From assembly GCA_023382535.1 (NCBI GenBank), contig JAHDWA010000004.1:141542-205541 (forward strand): a DNA stretch of 64,000 nt, written 5' to 3'. This document shows positions 23,634 to 32,883 of the stretch, piece after piece (within the stretch, counting starts at the first letter, position 1; the number at the start of each line of letters is the position of its first letter). The stretch comes from Anaerolineae bacterium (lineage in GTDB: Bacteria; Chloroflexota; Anaerolineae; 4572-78; J111). The position numbers and the translations under genes were made by a program. Below the pieces are notes generated by a model. The model saw only the letters and a program-made list of their open reading frames with translations. It was not told where the DNA came from and made no database searches.

Positions 23634-25232
23634 ATGAACCATAACAAGTATACAAGTTATGACGATATACCCTACCCCCACCTGTCCTACTTGCATAGCC
23701 ACCCCGATCGCCTGGCGACGCTGGCCACACTGCTAGGAATGGCGCCGGCCCCGGTCAAGCATTGCCGGGTGCTGGAATTAGGCTGCGCTGGCGGCGGGAA
23801 TCTCATCCCGATGGCCTATGGCCTGCCGGAGAGCGAGTTTGTGGGAATTGATCTTTCCAGCCGCCAGGTTGCTGAAGGCCAGGCGGCGATTGCGGGCTTG
23901 GGCTTGCGGAATATTACCCTCAAACCGTTGAATATCCTGGAGTTCGATGCCGGCTGGGGACAGTTTGATTACATCATCACTCACGGTATCTATTCCTGGG
24001 TGCCGCCGGCAGTACAGAATAAAATTATGGAAATCTGCCGGCAAAACCTGGCCCCGCAGGGGGTGGCTTATGTCAGCTACAACACCTACCCCGGCTGGCG
24101 GATGCTTGGCCTGGCCAGGGAAATGATGCTGTTTCATACCCGCCACATGACCGACCCCCACGAGCGGTCGGTGGAGGCGCGCCGGCTGCTCAAATTTATC
24201 GCCGAGGCCGTGCCGACGGCCAACAGCGCCTACGGCGGTTTTCTCAAAAAGTATGCTCAGTCGCTGACCGGGGAGTCGGAAGGGACCAACCCCAAGCTCG
24301 ACGCCTTGTTTCTGCACGACGAGCTGGCCGAGGTCAATGAGCCGCTTTACTTCCATGAATTTATGGCGCGAGCTGAAAGCCACGGCCTGCAATTTCTGGC
24401 CGAAGCCGAATTTGGAGCCATGCTGGCCAGCAATCTGCCGGATGAAGTAGCCGAGACCATCAACCGCATCTCAAACGATCTGATTGATGTGGAGCAGTAC
24501 CTGGATTTTTTGCACAATCGCACCTTTCGGATGACCCTGCTCTGCCATCAGGAAATCTCTGTGCAGCGCAAGCTCAGGCCCGAACAGGTGGCTGCCTTTT
24601 ACCTGGCCTCGCGGGCCGCTCCTGTTTCGGAACAACCCGATATTCACTCAATCTCGGTCGAGAAGTTTCGCGGCCCCGACGAAGCGACCTTGTCAACCGA
24701 TCACCCAGTGAGCAAGGCGGCCCTATTGCATCTGAGCGAGATTTGGCCGCAGTCCATGTTGTTTAGCGAGCTTTTGACGTCCGCCTACGAGCGCCTGGGT
24801 CGAGCGGCTGACGAGACCGGCACAGACGCCCAGGTGCTCGGCTCTACGATGCTTACTGCCTATGGTTACAGTGAAAACCTGATGGAACTGCACCTGCATG
24901 CACCGAATTTTGTCTCGGAAGTGAGCGAACAGCCTGTCGCCAGTCCGGTGGCCCGCTGGCAGGTCGAAACCGGCCTCAGAGTGACCAATCTGCGCCACGA
25001 ACGGGTCAATTTGGACCCTTTTGAAGGCTTTTTGCTCTATCATCTCGACGGCCGCCACGATCGGGATGCTCTTCTGGAAGCGCTGCTGGCAGGGCCGGTG
25101 GCCAAGGGTGATTTGGTTTTGAACCTGGATGGCGCTCCGGTAACGGATACGGCCAAATTCCAGACTATGCTGGCCGAGGAACTGGAAGTAAAACTGCACT
25201 GGCTGGCCCATGTGGCCTTGTTGATAGCTTAA
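23634..25232 (+). CDS. SAM-dependent methyltransferase with methyltransferase-regulatory domain
   Basis: 532 residues. YDDIPYPHLSYLHSHPDRLA opens the protein; the class I SAM site is LELGCAGGGNLIPMA with FVGIDLSSRQ and ITHGIYSWVP; then YVSYNTYPGWRM. The middle (about 225-310) fits the methyltransferase regulatory domain (PF10119) and the C-terminal 150 residues have a winged-helix-like look ending LAHVALLIA. It follows the last baseplate gene, so it could modify a particle protein or its target; the substrate is unknown. Confidence 0.85.
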   Translation: MNHNKYTSYDDIPYPHLSYLHSHPDRLATLATLLGMAPAPVKHCRVLELGCAGGGNLIPMAYGLPESEFVGIDLSSRQVAEGQAAIAGLGLRNITLKPLNILEFDAGWGQFDYIITHGIYSWVPPAVQNKIMEICRQNLAPQGVAYVSYNTYPGWRMLGLAREMMLFHTRHMTDPHERSVEARRLLKFIAEAVPTANSAYGGFLKKYAQSLTGESEGTNPKLDALFLHDELAEVNEPLYFHEFMARAESHGLQFLAEAEFGAMLASNLPDEVAETINRISNDLIDVEQYLDFLHNRTFRMTLLCHQEISVQRKLRPEQVAAFYLASRAAPVSEQPDIHSISVEKFRGPDEATLSTDHPVSKAALLHLSEIWPQSMLFSELLTSAYERLGRAADETGTDAQVLGSTMLTAYGYSENLMELHLHAPNFVSEVSEQPVASPVARWQVETGLRVTNLRHERVNLDPFEGFLLYHLDGRHDRDALLEALLAGPVAKGDLVLNLDGAPVTDTAKFQTMLAEELEVKLHWLAHVALLIA

Positions 25233-25271
25233 GTTTTATGATTTGCCGAATACCTGAGAGGGACCAACGTG

Positions 25272-27092
25272 ATGGGTGAGGAAAGTAGATTAGCTGTTAT
25301 AAACCGGGATGGCTGGGAGAAAGAATACCTGTTAAAGAAGAATATCATTCATATCGGCAGCGACGCCCGCAGTGACATCATTCTGGAGGAAAAACATGGC
25401 AGCGGCGTGGCCCCGCTGCACATTCAGCTTATTGCTATCGCCGAAGGGGGCCAGAGCTACCGCTTGGTCAATTTGGGCTATACCGATATTATTCTTGGCC
25501 CAAACGGTGAGCGTACCCTGCCCCCGCGTGCCACCCACGACCTGGCCGCAGGCGATAAGTTGAAGGTCGGCGATTTTACCCTCATTTACCAGGGTCAGAG
25601 TGCGGCAGCGCTGCCCGCAACCAGCACCGGCCAGCGGATTGGCTTAAGCCTTTTTATGGCCCGGACTCAGATAGCGCCGCATCAGTCGGCGAGCGGGGTG
25701 CTGACGGTGCGCAATCTGGGCGATAAGGGTGGGGTAAAAATTAACCTGGAATTGGAAGGGCTGGAGCCGGATTGCTACCATCTTGAGCCAGGACCGATGT
25801 TATCTTCCGGGGCAGAAAAGGAAGTCCTTCTCTTCATCCGCCACTATGGTCATAAACCTCTCGCCGGCACTTATCCCATCAAGATTCACGCGACTGCACC
25901 CAATGCCTACCCGGCCGATTTTGTCAGCGTCTCCCAGACAATTCAGATACTGCCCTTTTACAGCCACAAACTGCGCCTCCTTATTCCCGATGAGGCCAAG
26001 GCCAGGCAGGTTGCCGCACCGCCGCCAGCGCCGGAATCAATACCGGTTGCTGTTACAGCGGTCGAGCCGGTACCGGAGCTGCCTGTGCCTCTCGCCCCCG
26101 CGCTGGCGAATTCAGCCAACGGAAGCTCTACCCCGGCTCCCGAATCTAACCCTGCACCGGCCGTTACTTCGGCCGATGATTGGTGGGCGGCAGAGGCCGA
26201 ACCTGAGCCGCAAGTCACCCTGGTTAGCTCATCTCCCCTGGTCACTCCCCCGCCCAGCGCGGTTGAGCCGGCAGCAGAGGCATCGCCTGAGCCTCAGCCG
26301 AAGGAAGACGTAGCCTCCCATGAGGTCGAAGTGGTTGAAGTTGAGGCCAAAGAACTCCCGCCGGTAGCGGCGCGTCCGGCCGCGCCTGCAGTAGCAGAAC
26401 AGGAAATTGAGGTTGTATCCACTCTCAGCGCGGCGCAGCCTGCCCTGCCCGTTGAACCGGATTTGGCGGCGGTGGAGATCACCACAACCCCGGTTGAAGT
26501 TCAAGTGATAGAATCTGCTTTATCCGTTGAGGCCCAAATCAGCCCCGCGCCGCCGGTGCAGGCCGAGCCGGTAAGACCGGCTGAGCCTTCTACCTCCCCG
26601 GTTGCTGAGGAAGCGACGAGTGCAGCCGCATCCGGCTCGCCTCTGTTACCGGCCATCACCCCCCAGGGAGAACAGCCAGAGCGCCTGCCAGACCAGCCCG
26701 CCTTACCTGAGACGCCTGCGATGCGGAAAGAGGTCAGCCCGGCAGAGCCAGCACCCGAGTCGCCCCAGGTAAAGGAAAGCGGTCCCGCCATGCTTCCGGT
26801 CAAAGATGAGGCGAGGCGTCCTGCGGCGCCAGAGACTAAACCCCGGCGTCCTCGAACAAAGACAAGCGCTCAAGCCAAAATAAAAATTGAGCCAAAGCCC
26901 GTCGCCGACCCGCCAGCCGAAGATTGGTGGGGAGAAGGAAGTGAAGCCGGCCCGGCTGAGGCAGAGGACAAGCCCAAAGCGATCAAGCTTAAAGCCTCGG
27001 CTCAAGCTCCGGCCAGGGAAACTGCGCCGCCAACCCAGGCCGGCGCTGCGCCACAAGACGAGGATTGGTGGGCTGACAGTGAAAGCAAATAA
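25272..27092 (+). CDS. FHA-like protein with Pro/Glu linker and three DWW motifs
   Basis: 606 residues (ATG 25272; a GTG at 25269 is equally placed). Residues about 1-110 form an FHA-type fold (IHIGSDARSDIIL, then GVAPLHIQL), but the Ser normally before the His is Ala. About 125-235 is a beta domain also found in the protein at 29807. The rest is Pro/Ala/Glu low complexity ending Lys-rich. DDWWAAEAE, EDWWGEGSE and EDWWADSESK recur, the last at the extreme C-terminus. No signal peptide or membrane segment, so cytoplasmic. FHA domains bind phosphothreonine; with Ala in place of Ser that is uncertain. Confidence 0.75.
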   Translation: MGEESRLAVINRDGWEKEYLLKKNIIHIGSDARSDIILEEKHGSGVAPLHIQLIAIAEGGQSYRLVNLGYTDIILGPNGERTLPPRATHDLAAGDKLKVGDFTLIYQGQSAAALPATSTGQRIGLSLFMARTQIAPHQSASGVLTVRNLGDKGGVKINLELEGLEPDCYHLEPGPMLSSGAEKEVLLFIRHYGHKPLAGTYPIKIHATAPNAYPADFVSVSQTIQILPFYSHKLRLLIPDEAKARQVAAPPPAPESIPVAVTAVEPVPELPVPLAPALANSANGSSTPAPESNPAPAVTSADDWWAAEAEPEPQVTLVSSSPLVTPPPSAVEPAAEASPEPQPKEDVASHEVEVVEVEAKELPPVAARPAAPAVAEQEIEVVSTLSAAQPALPVEPDLAAVEITTTPVEVQVIESALSVEAQISPAPPVQAEPVRPAEPSTSPVAEEATSAAASGSPLLPAITPQGEQPERLPDQPALPETPAMRKEVSPAEPAPESPQVKESGPAMLPVKDEARRPAAPETKPRRPRTKTSAQAKIKIEPKPVADPPAEDWWGEGSEAGPAEAEDKPKAIKLKASAQAPARETAPPTQAGAAPQDEDWWADSESK

Positions 27093-27138
27093 TTATGGAG
27101 GAGGTGCGCCTCGGGGTGGGGTGCATTAGAGAGAAGAG

Positions 27139-29769
27139 ATGACGCGGATGCGCCCGATGCGAGTCATTGCCATACTGTTGTTGGTTGTGGTCCTGGCCGC
27201 CGGCCTGGTTTCAGCCAGCCTGGCTCAAACCAGCCAGCCGCTCGTAACCATAACCCGCCTGGACAGCCAGACCTTTCCCCAGGTGACTGCCTATGTTGCT
27301 GTGACCGGTGAGGATGGTTTGCCGGTGCCGAATTTGACCGAAGCTGATTTTGCCCTGTTTGAAGATGGAACTGAGATTGTCCACGACTCTTTAAAAGTAG
27401 AGGGGCAGGTGCCGCAAGACCTGCGCCTGGTCTTGGCCGTAGACACCAGCGTGCCGGATCAGGCGCTGGCCAGCCTTAAGCAAGCGCTGACAGCTTTACT
27501 TGAGCAAAAGCAGCCGCAGGATAAAATCGCTTTGATCGCCTTTGCCGATACGGTTAAGGTCGTGCACGATTTTACGAGTAACGGGGACGAACTGCAGGCG
27601 GCCGTGACGGCTTTAACCCGCGCAGGGGATTACACCGTTTTGAATGAAGCCGCGGCCGAAGCGGTCAAGCTGGCTGGCGGTGTCTCAGAAGGGCGTCCGG
27701 CGGTCATCGTTGTCACCGACAGCAGAGATAACCGGGGTACCCTGACGGTTGACAATTTTGTTAAGACGGCCCAGAAAAACCGGATCCCCCTGGTCTTTAT
27801 TGGTTTTGGCGGTAAAGTTCAGCCAAACGACCTGCGGGCGCTGGCCGGGCCAACGCGGGGCCAGGCGATCCTGCTGGCGAATCTGGACGAAATGGAGACG
27901 ACCTTCGTGAATGTGGCCGAGTTGCTCCGGCAGGGGTATCGCCTCACCTTCCAATCGGACCTTGAGGCAGATAATGCCGAGCACGAGTTGGCCATTAACG
28001 TCAGGGGTGAAGGACAGACTCAGCGGAGCTTTGTGGCTACGCCCAACCCGGTGACGGTGACGCTGCCCCGCCTGGCCCCTGGACAGACCATCGGAGGGCG
28101 AGTCGAACTGCTGGCTCAGGCTACCGCCTCAGCTCCCCTGGCCGCGATGGAATATCTCCTGGACGAGCAGTTGCTGGCAACGGTGACGAAACCCCCCTTT
28201 AGCCTGGAGTGGGACAGCACCACCGTCAAACCGGGCCGCCATACGTTGATCGCCAAAGCAACGGACGAGACCGGCAATGAGGGCCAGGCTGAAGTTGAAT
28301 TGAATATTGTCCCTCCTCTCGTGGTCACGGTAACAACCTCCAAACCCAAAATCACCGTGGGCGATCAGATCCCCATTCAAGCGAATATTGAGGCTCTTAA
28401 TCCCATCACCAAGGTTGAATTCCTGCTGGATGGGATCAGGATCGGCCAGAGCAACGCTTCACATTCCAGCTTTCCTCTTGATACCAGCCATTATACTGTT
28501 GGACTCCACGAGTTAACCGTGCGGGTTGAGGACCAGTTAGGACAGCAGGCTGAGGGCAGCTTTACCGTTGAATTTCTGGCTCCGCCGCCGCCCCCGCCCA
28601 ACCGAGCTGAATTTATAGCCCGCTTAGCCCTGATCCTGCTGGTCCTCTTACTGGCGATTATTGCCATCCTGTTTATTTTCTTTTTGCTCCGGCTCATTGT
28701 CAACTGGCAGAAACGTCGCTGCCAGCGCCGGATTCAGGTAGAAGTAGCCAACCAGGGCAATATCGCCGGCCCCTATGGCCTGCGAGCCAGCGACCCGGCC
28801 GGGCTGTTGAGGTTTCAATTCAGGCTGAATGGAACACCCCTGCCCATATGGTCGCCCAGCCCTTCGCCGAGCGAGCCAGAGGTGATGACCTATATCGAAG
28901 CGCCGCAGCCGGTTGAAGTGGCTCAGGCGGCCAGTAGCCCGGCGCCAGTAAGCACGACCAATAAGCCGGCTAACCTGCCAGGGGCGGCAAATTCGCTGGC
29001 AGGCGCTCAACAAGCCGCCGACCGGGCCATGGGCGCCGGTTCTCTGGTGGCCGATATTCTGGGCGCGGTGGGGAGCTTACTGCCCGGTTCAATGGGTAAT
29101 TCGCTGCGGAATACAGCCGGTCAAATCCGCAGCACCCAGGTAAGTGTTGGCCAGACAACCCGGGCTCCCATTCAGATGGTCAATACCGCCAAACGTCTGC
29201 CTGGCCAAGTAAGTAAAGTTGCGCCGGGGGCTATCCCGGCCGCCAAAGTCACTCCGGCTCTGCCGCCTGCCCAGACCGCCTCAACCGGAACAGGGCCGGT
29301 TTCAGTAACAACGCCGGCCTCGCGCCCGGTGTTAGCAGCCGTTAACGCCCCGCCCCAGGCTAAAAGCAAGGCTAAAGCCGCCGAGCGCCCTTCAGGCCCA
29401 ACCTGGATGGAAACACCGCTCGTCCCACCCGGTCAAACCTTGATCTGTGAATTGCTGATTGACCCGATCAACCACTATCGCAGCCGAGATTACGATTTCG
29501 TCGTTACGTCGGCGGCCCTGGAACAGGCTGAATCTGCATCTGTGCCAGAGGAGGGTCAGGTTTATGTCAAAGGGATCTCCTGGCTGGCCCGGCTGTGGCC
29601 GGCTGTACTGGCCGCAGCTGCAATTGCCGCGATTGTACTGCTGGCCGGTTATGGCATGCTTTGGCTGGCCGGGGCTGAGTTGGCCGGTTGGCCGCTGCTC
29701 GGCAGGTTCGTGGCGGCTGTCTTTTTAACTTTGCTCCCATATCCTTTTACAACATTTGCGGACATATAG
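27139..29769 (+). CDS. VWA-domain membrane protein with Ig-like repeats
   Basis: 876 residues. Signal peptide (VIAILLLVVVLAAGLVSASL), VWA domain at about 45-255 with DTSVP where MIDAS needs DxSxS (last Ser replaced), VVTDSRDN later; two Ig-like domains (about 290-480; VELLAQATASAPLAAMEYLL, then a second copy VTTSKPKITVGDQIPI); a membrane segment at about 495-520; a roughly 280-residue Ala/Pro-rich cytoplasmic region; and two hydrophobic segments at the C-terminus. It looks like an envelope scaffold with an extracellular binding head, co-oriented with the FHA proteins on both sides. Confidence 0.8.
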   Translation: MTRMRPMRVIAILLLVVVLAAGLVSASLAQTSQPLVTITRLDSQTFPQVTAYVAVTGEDGLPVPNLTEADFALFEDGTEIVHDSLKVEGQVPQDLRLVLAVDTSVPDQALASLKQALTALLEQKQPQDKIALIAFADTVKVVHDFTSNGDELQAAVTALTRAGDYTVLNEAAAEAVKLAGGVSEGRPAVIVVTDSRDNRGTLTVDNFVKTAQKNRIPLVFIGFGGKVQPNDLRALAGPTRGQAILLANLDEMETTFVNVAELLRQGYRLTFQSDLEADNAEHELAINVRGEGQTQRSFVATPNPVTVTLPRLAPGQTIGGRVELLAQATASAPLAAMEYLLDEQLLATVTKPPFSLEWDSTTVKPGRHTLIAKATDETGNEGQAEVELNIVPPLVVTVTTSKPKITVGDQIPIQANIEALNPITKVEFLLDGIRIGQSNASHSSFPLDTSHYTVGLHELTVRVEDQLGQQAEGSFTVEFLAPPPPPPNRAEFIARLALILLVLLLAIIAILFIFFLLRLIVNWQKRRCQRRIQVEVANQGNIAGPYGLRASDPAGLLRFQFRLNGTPLPIWSPSPSPSEPEVMTYIEAPQPVEVAQAASSPAPVSTTNKPANLPGAANSLAGAQQAADRAMGAGSLVADILGAVGSLLPGSMGNSLRNTAGQIRSTQVSVGQTTRAPIQMVNTAKRLPGQVSKVAPGAIPAAKVTPALPPAQTASTGTGPVSVTTPASRPVLAAVNAPPQAKSKAKAAERPSGPTWMETPLVPPGQTLICELLIDPINHYRSRDYDFVVTSAALEQAESASVPEEGQVYVKGISWLARLWPAVLAAAAIAAIVLLAGYGMLWLAGAELAGWPLLGRFVAAVFLTLLPYPFTTFADI

Positions 29770-29806
29770 AGCAAAATAGGACATCGTTCAGGGGAGACAG
29801 GACCTT

Positions 29807-32800
29807 ATGGCAACGCTTGATCAACTGGAAATTATTAGTGTCAGTGGCATGGTCGAATTTTATGAGCTTGATCCGGCCAAGGGTGTGACCAGTATTGGTC
29901 GCCACCCTGATAATGATATTGTCCTTAACAGCCCCGGGGTCGCTCTATTTCACGCAATGCTGGATCATCGCCAGAAACCCTACCATTTTCTGCTGCTGAG
30001 TCATGATGACACCACCAGCCTGGCCGGACGATTGTTACCGGCCAATACAGCCAGCCCTGTCCAAAACTGGGACAACATCCAGCTTGACGGCTACACGCTC
30101 ATTTTAGTGGAAAATTCCGGCCCGATAACCAGCCCTGGCCCGGCCACTGCGCCGCTGCCGTCCCGGCCAACGGCCCCTGTCCGTCCTCCAACCGGGCCGC
30201 TGCCTACCCGGCCCCCCTCACGTCCCGAAGAACCCCCTCTCGGCGCGTATGGCGCTCAGGCAGCGCTGCCCCTGCCTGCCCTGGCGTCCTCAACCGCCCA
30301 GCCCGTAGCCAGCCTGACCACGCTGCCGCCCGACCATGCGGATGAGATTATCATTGCTGAATTATCCGGGCGCGAGTGGACGATTAACGTGGATCAATCG
30401 GTCACCTTCCAGGTTAACCTCATCAATGGGGGGGACATTGTCGCTAATTTCGTGATTGGGGTGGAAGGGCTGGACGAGAATTGGGTGGTCGTTTCCCCCC
30501 CTTATGTCAATCTTAATGAGGGCGAGCGGGTGACGGTCACCATTGCCCTGTCGGCGCCGCGTGTGCCCAGCAGCCGGGCCGGGGCGCATCATTTTGCCGT
30601 AGTGGTTACTTCACCCAACTACCCTCGCCGCTTTAGCCAGCGGGGAGCGACCCTGGTCATCAACCCTTACTACGAGTTTGCCGTTAATGAACTGGACCCC
30701 AAGCAGCAGACTATTTCCTGGTTCCAACGTTCCGGTCACTCCAGGGTAACGATCAACAACAGGGGCAACAGTGACACCTTTTTCCGGCTGGAAGGGATGA
30801 ATGACGAACGGGCGTGCAGCTTTGAATTTCAAGTGCCGGGAGAAACGGTGGGCCTGGCCCAGCAGGCCGAACTGCGCCTGATGCCGGAGGAAACCGCCTC
30901 GATCCCGGTGCGGATTACGCCTTACTCGCGCCGGCTGGTCGGACTGCGCAAGCGCACCTATGCCTATACCATTACGACCACGGCTATTTCCGGACAGCAA
31001 ACGCCGCGTTCCTTACTGGGCCAGTTAAAAACCAAGCCCTTGCTTGGCCCGCTGCCGCTGGCGCTGCTGGGGCTGCTGCTGGTGGCGCTGATCGTCTATA
31101 TTTTCCTGCCGACTATTTACCTCTTTTCCGCCGAACCCCAGATGGTCAGGGCCGGCGAGGAGGTGAAACTGCGCTGGCGCGGCGCAACCTTTACCAACCT
31201 GCGGATTGATAATGGCGTTGGCCCCCTGGCCGGAACGGTAGGGGAGGTGATTGTTGCGCCTAAAAATACCACCATCTATAAATTAAGCGGCGATAATTGG
31301 CTGTCGGCGCTCCTTCCGAGCTGGTTCAGCGCCTCAAAAGAGGTGACGGTCGAGGTCGAGCCGGTCAAACCGATCATCCGCGTTTTCTCAGCCGATAAAG
31401 AGGGAATCATTAACGGCGAGGAAGTGACACTTTCCTGGGAAGTTGTGGACGCCGAAGAGTTAGTGCTTAGAACCAACGGCAACCCGGAAACGCTTCTTTC
31501 AACCGAGCATACCAGCCAGCGTATGGCCAAACCCAATGTGGATACCACCTATACCCTGGAAGCCCGCAACATTTATGGCGATGTCACCGACAGCCTGGAG
31601 GTGAAAGTCGTCATTCCGACGGCAACGCCCGTGCCGACGCCGTTTGTCAAAAAATTCATTGCCAACCCCTCGGTTATTATTGTGGGCACACCGGTCATTG
31701 TCGAATGGGATGTGGAAGGGGCAGATGTGGTCTCGGTCCAGCCCGTTGGCGGCAACCTGCCGCCGATTCAAAGCGTCAGCCAGTCACCGCAGCAGAATAC
31801 CACCTATGTTTTAAACGCGGCCAAAGGCTCATCGGCGATCCAACCCATTGCTGTGCAGGTCTTTGTCACCCCCGCCCCGACGGCCACCCCGGAGCCGGAA
31901 GCGCCGGAGATCGAGTATTTTCTGGTCTCAGACGATGACTTTGTTATCGGGGGTGAAGACGAGCTGGACGCGGGCAACAAAGTCACCTTGAGCTGGTCGG
32001 TTCTGGGCACGGTGACCGATGTGCAGATCAGCAATCCTGACTTTGGCACGGTGACCGATCTGCTGGCAAAAAGTACGCTGGATGTAACCATCAACGATAA
32101 GCGTAATTTCTTTGTGCTGACCGCCTTCAACGGCGATAAAAAAGCCAGCAAGACGGTCCAGTTGACCCTGGAGACTCCTACTCCGACGACCACACCGGAG
32201 CCAACAGCTACACCCCTGCCCACACCTGTGCCCCGGCCAATTATCTCCTTTTTCAAGGCTGACCCGTCGCCCAACGGCGGCAGTCCCACCGATGTTACGT
32301 TTAAGGGTGGCAGCCCCCCCACCTACGAAGTGGTCGCAGGCAAAGATGTCCAGCTTAGTTGGGATGTCAGGAATGCCGACAAGGTCACTTTGATCGGGCA
32401 GGGAGACCAATCGGCGCAGGGTGCTAAGATTTTGCCGTCGGTAACGGCCAATAATACGTTTCAACTCAAAGCGACCAACGCCGGCGGAGATACGGATGCT
32501 TTTTTAAGGCTTGAGGTAAAAGCGCCCCCCCCGCCGCCCGCGCCTTTTGATGTTAACGGCCAGGAGGGCGCCGGAGTCAATACGATCAGTTGGAAATATG
32601 ACCCCAACTTTAAGAACAGTATCGAAGGTTTTAGAATCTACAGCGGTGATGCGCCCAATCAACCTTTGGTAGATGAGTTTACCCTGGACCGGAATGCCTC
32701 TTCCTGGCCTCATTCGGGTCTCAGCCAAACCTGTGGCCGAGGCTACTTTGTGACTGCTGTGTACATTGATGTGATTACTAAAAGCAGGGTAGAAGTACCG

Positions 32801-32836
32801 AGCACGAACAGTTGGTTCAGCTCGCAGTGTCCTTGA
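29807..32836 (+). CDS. FHA-domain transmembrane protein with extracellular Ig-like repeats
   Basis: 1009 residues. FHA at about 1-105 (SIGRHPDNDIVLNSPGVALF then HAML; Ser replaced by Ala at the phosphate-binding position). A Pro/Arg linker precedes a beta domain (about 175-400; ISWFQRSGHSRVTINNRGN) like that of the 25272 protein. One membrane helix (LLGLLLVALIVYIFLP, about 410-435) follows, then four or so Ig-like repeats joined by Thr/Pro linkers (TPTPTTTPEPTATPLPTPVP). A final FN3-like domain ends FSSQCP, matching the end of the next protein. Topology: FHA inside, Ig stalk outside. Confidence 0.82.
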   Translation: MATLDQLEIISVSGMVEFYELDPAKGVTSIGRHPDNDIVLNSPGVALFHAMLDHRQKPYHFLLLSHDDTTSLAGRLLPANTASPVQNWDNIQLDGYTLILVENSGPITSPGPATAPLPSRPTAPVRPPTGPLPTRPPSRPEEPPLGAYGAQAALPLPALASSTAQPVASLTTLPPDHADEIIIAELSGREWTINVDQSVTFQVNLINGGDIVANFVIGVEGLDENWVVVSPPYVNLNEGERVTVTIALSAPRVPSSRAGAHHFAVVVTSPNYPRRFSQRGATLVINPYYEFAVNELDPKQQTISWFQRSGHSRVTINNRGNSDTFFRLEGMNDERACSFEFQVPGETVGLAQQAELRLMPEETASIPVRITPYSRRLVGLRKRTYAYTITTTAISGQQTPRSLLGQLKTKPLLGPLPLALLGLLLVALIVYIFLPTIYLFSAEPQMVRAGEEVKLRWRGATFTNLRIDNGVGPLAGTVGEVIVAPKNTTIYKLSGDNWLSALLPSWFSASKEVTVEVEPVKPIIRVFSADKEGIINGEEVTLSWEVVDAEELVLRTNGNPETLLSTEHTSQRMAKPNVDTTYTLEARNIYGDVTDSLEVKVVIPTATPVPTPFVKKFIANPSVIIVGTPVIVEWDVEGADVVSVQPVGGNLPPIQSVSQSPQQNTTYVLNAAKGSSAIQPIAVQVFVTPAPTATPEPEAPEIEYFLVSDDDFVIGGEDELDAGNKVTLSWSVLGTVTDVQISNPDFGTVTDLLAKSTLDVTINDKRNFFVLTAFNGDKKASKTVQLTLETPTPTTTPEPTATPLPTPVPRPIISFFKADPSPNGGSPTDVTFKGGSPPTYEVVAGKDVQLSWDVRNADKVTLIGQGDQSAQGAKILPSVTANNTFQLKATNAGGDTDAFLRLEVKAPPPPPAPFDVNGQEGAGVNTISWKYDPNFKNSIEGFRIYSGDAPNQPLVDEFTLDRNASSWPHSGLSQTCGRGYFVTAVYIDVITKSRVEVPSTNSWFSSQCP

Positions 32837-32883
32837 GTAGTCCAGGATGAGGAAAACGGGCTTATGATGAAAGGTATAGATCA

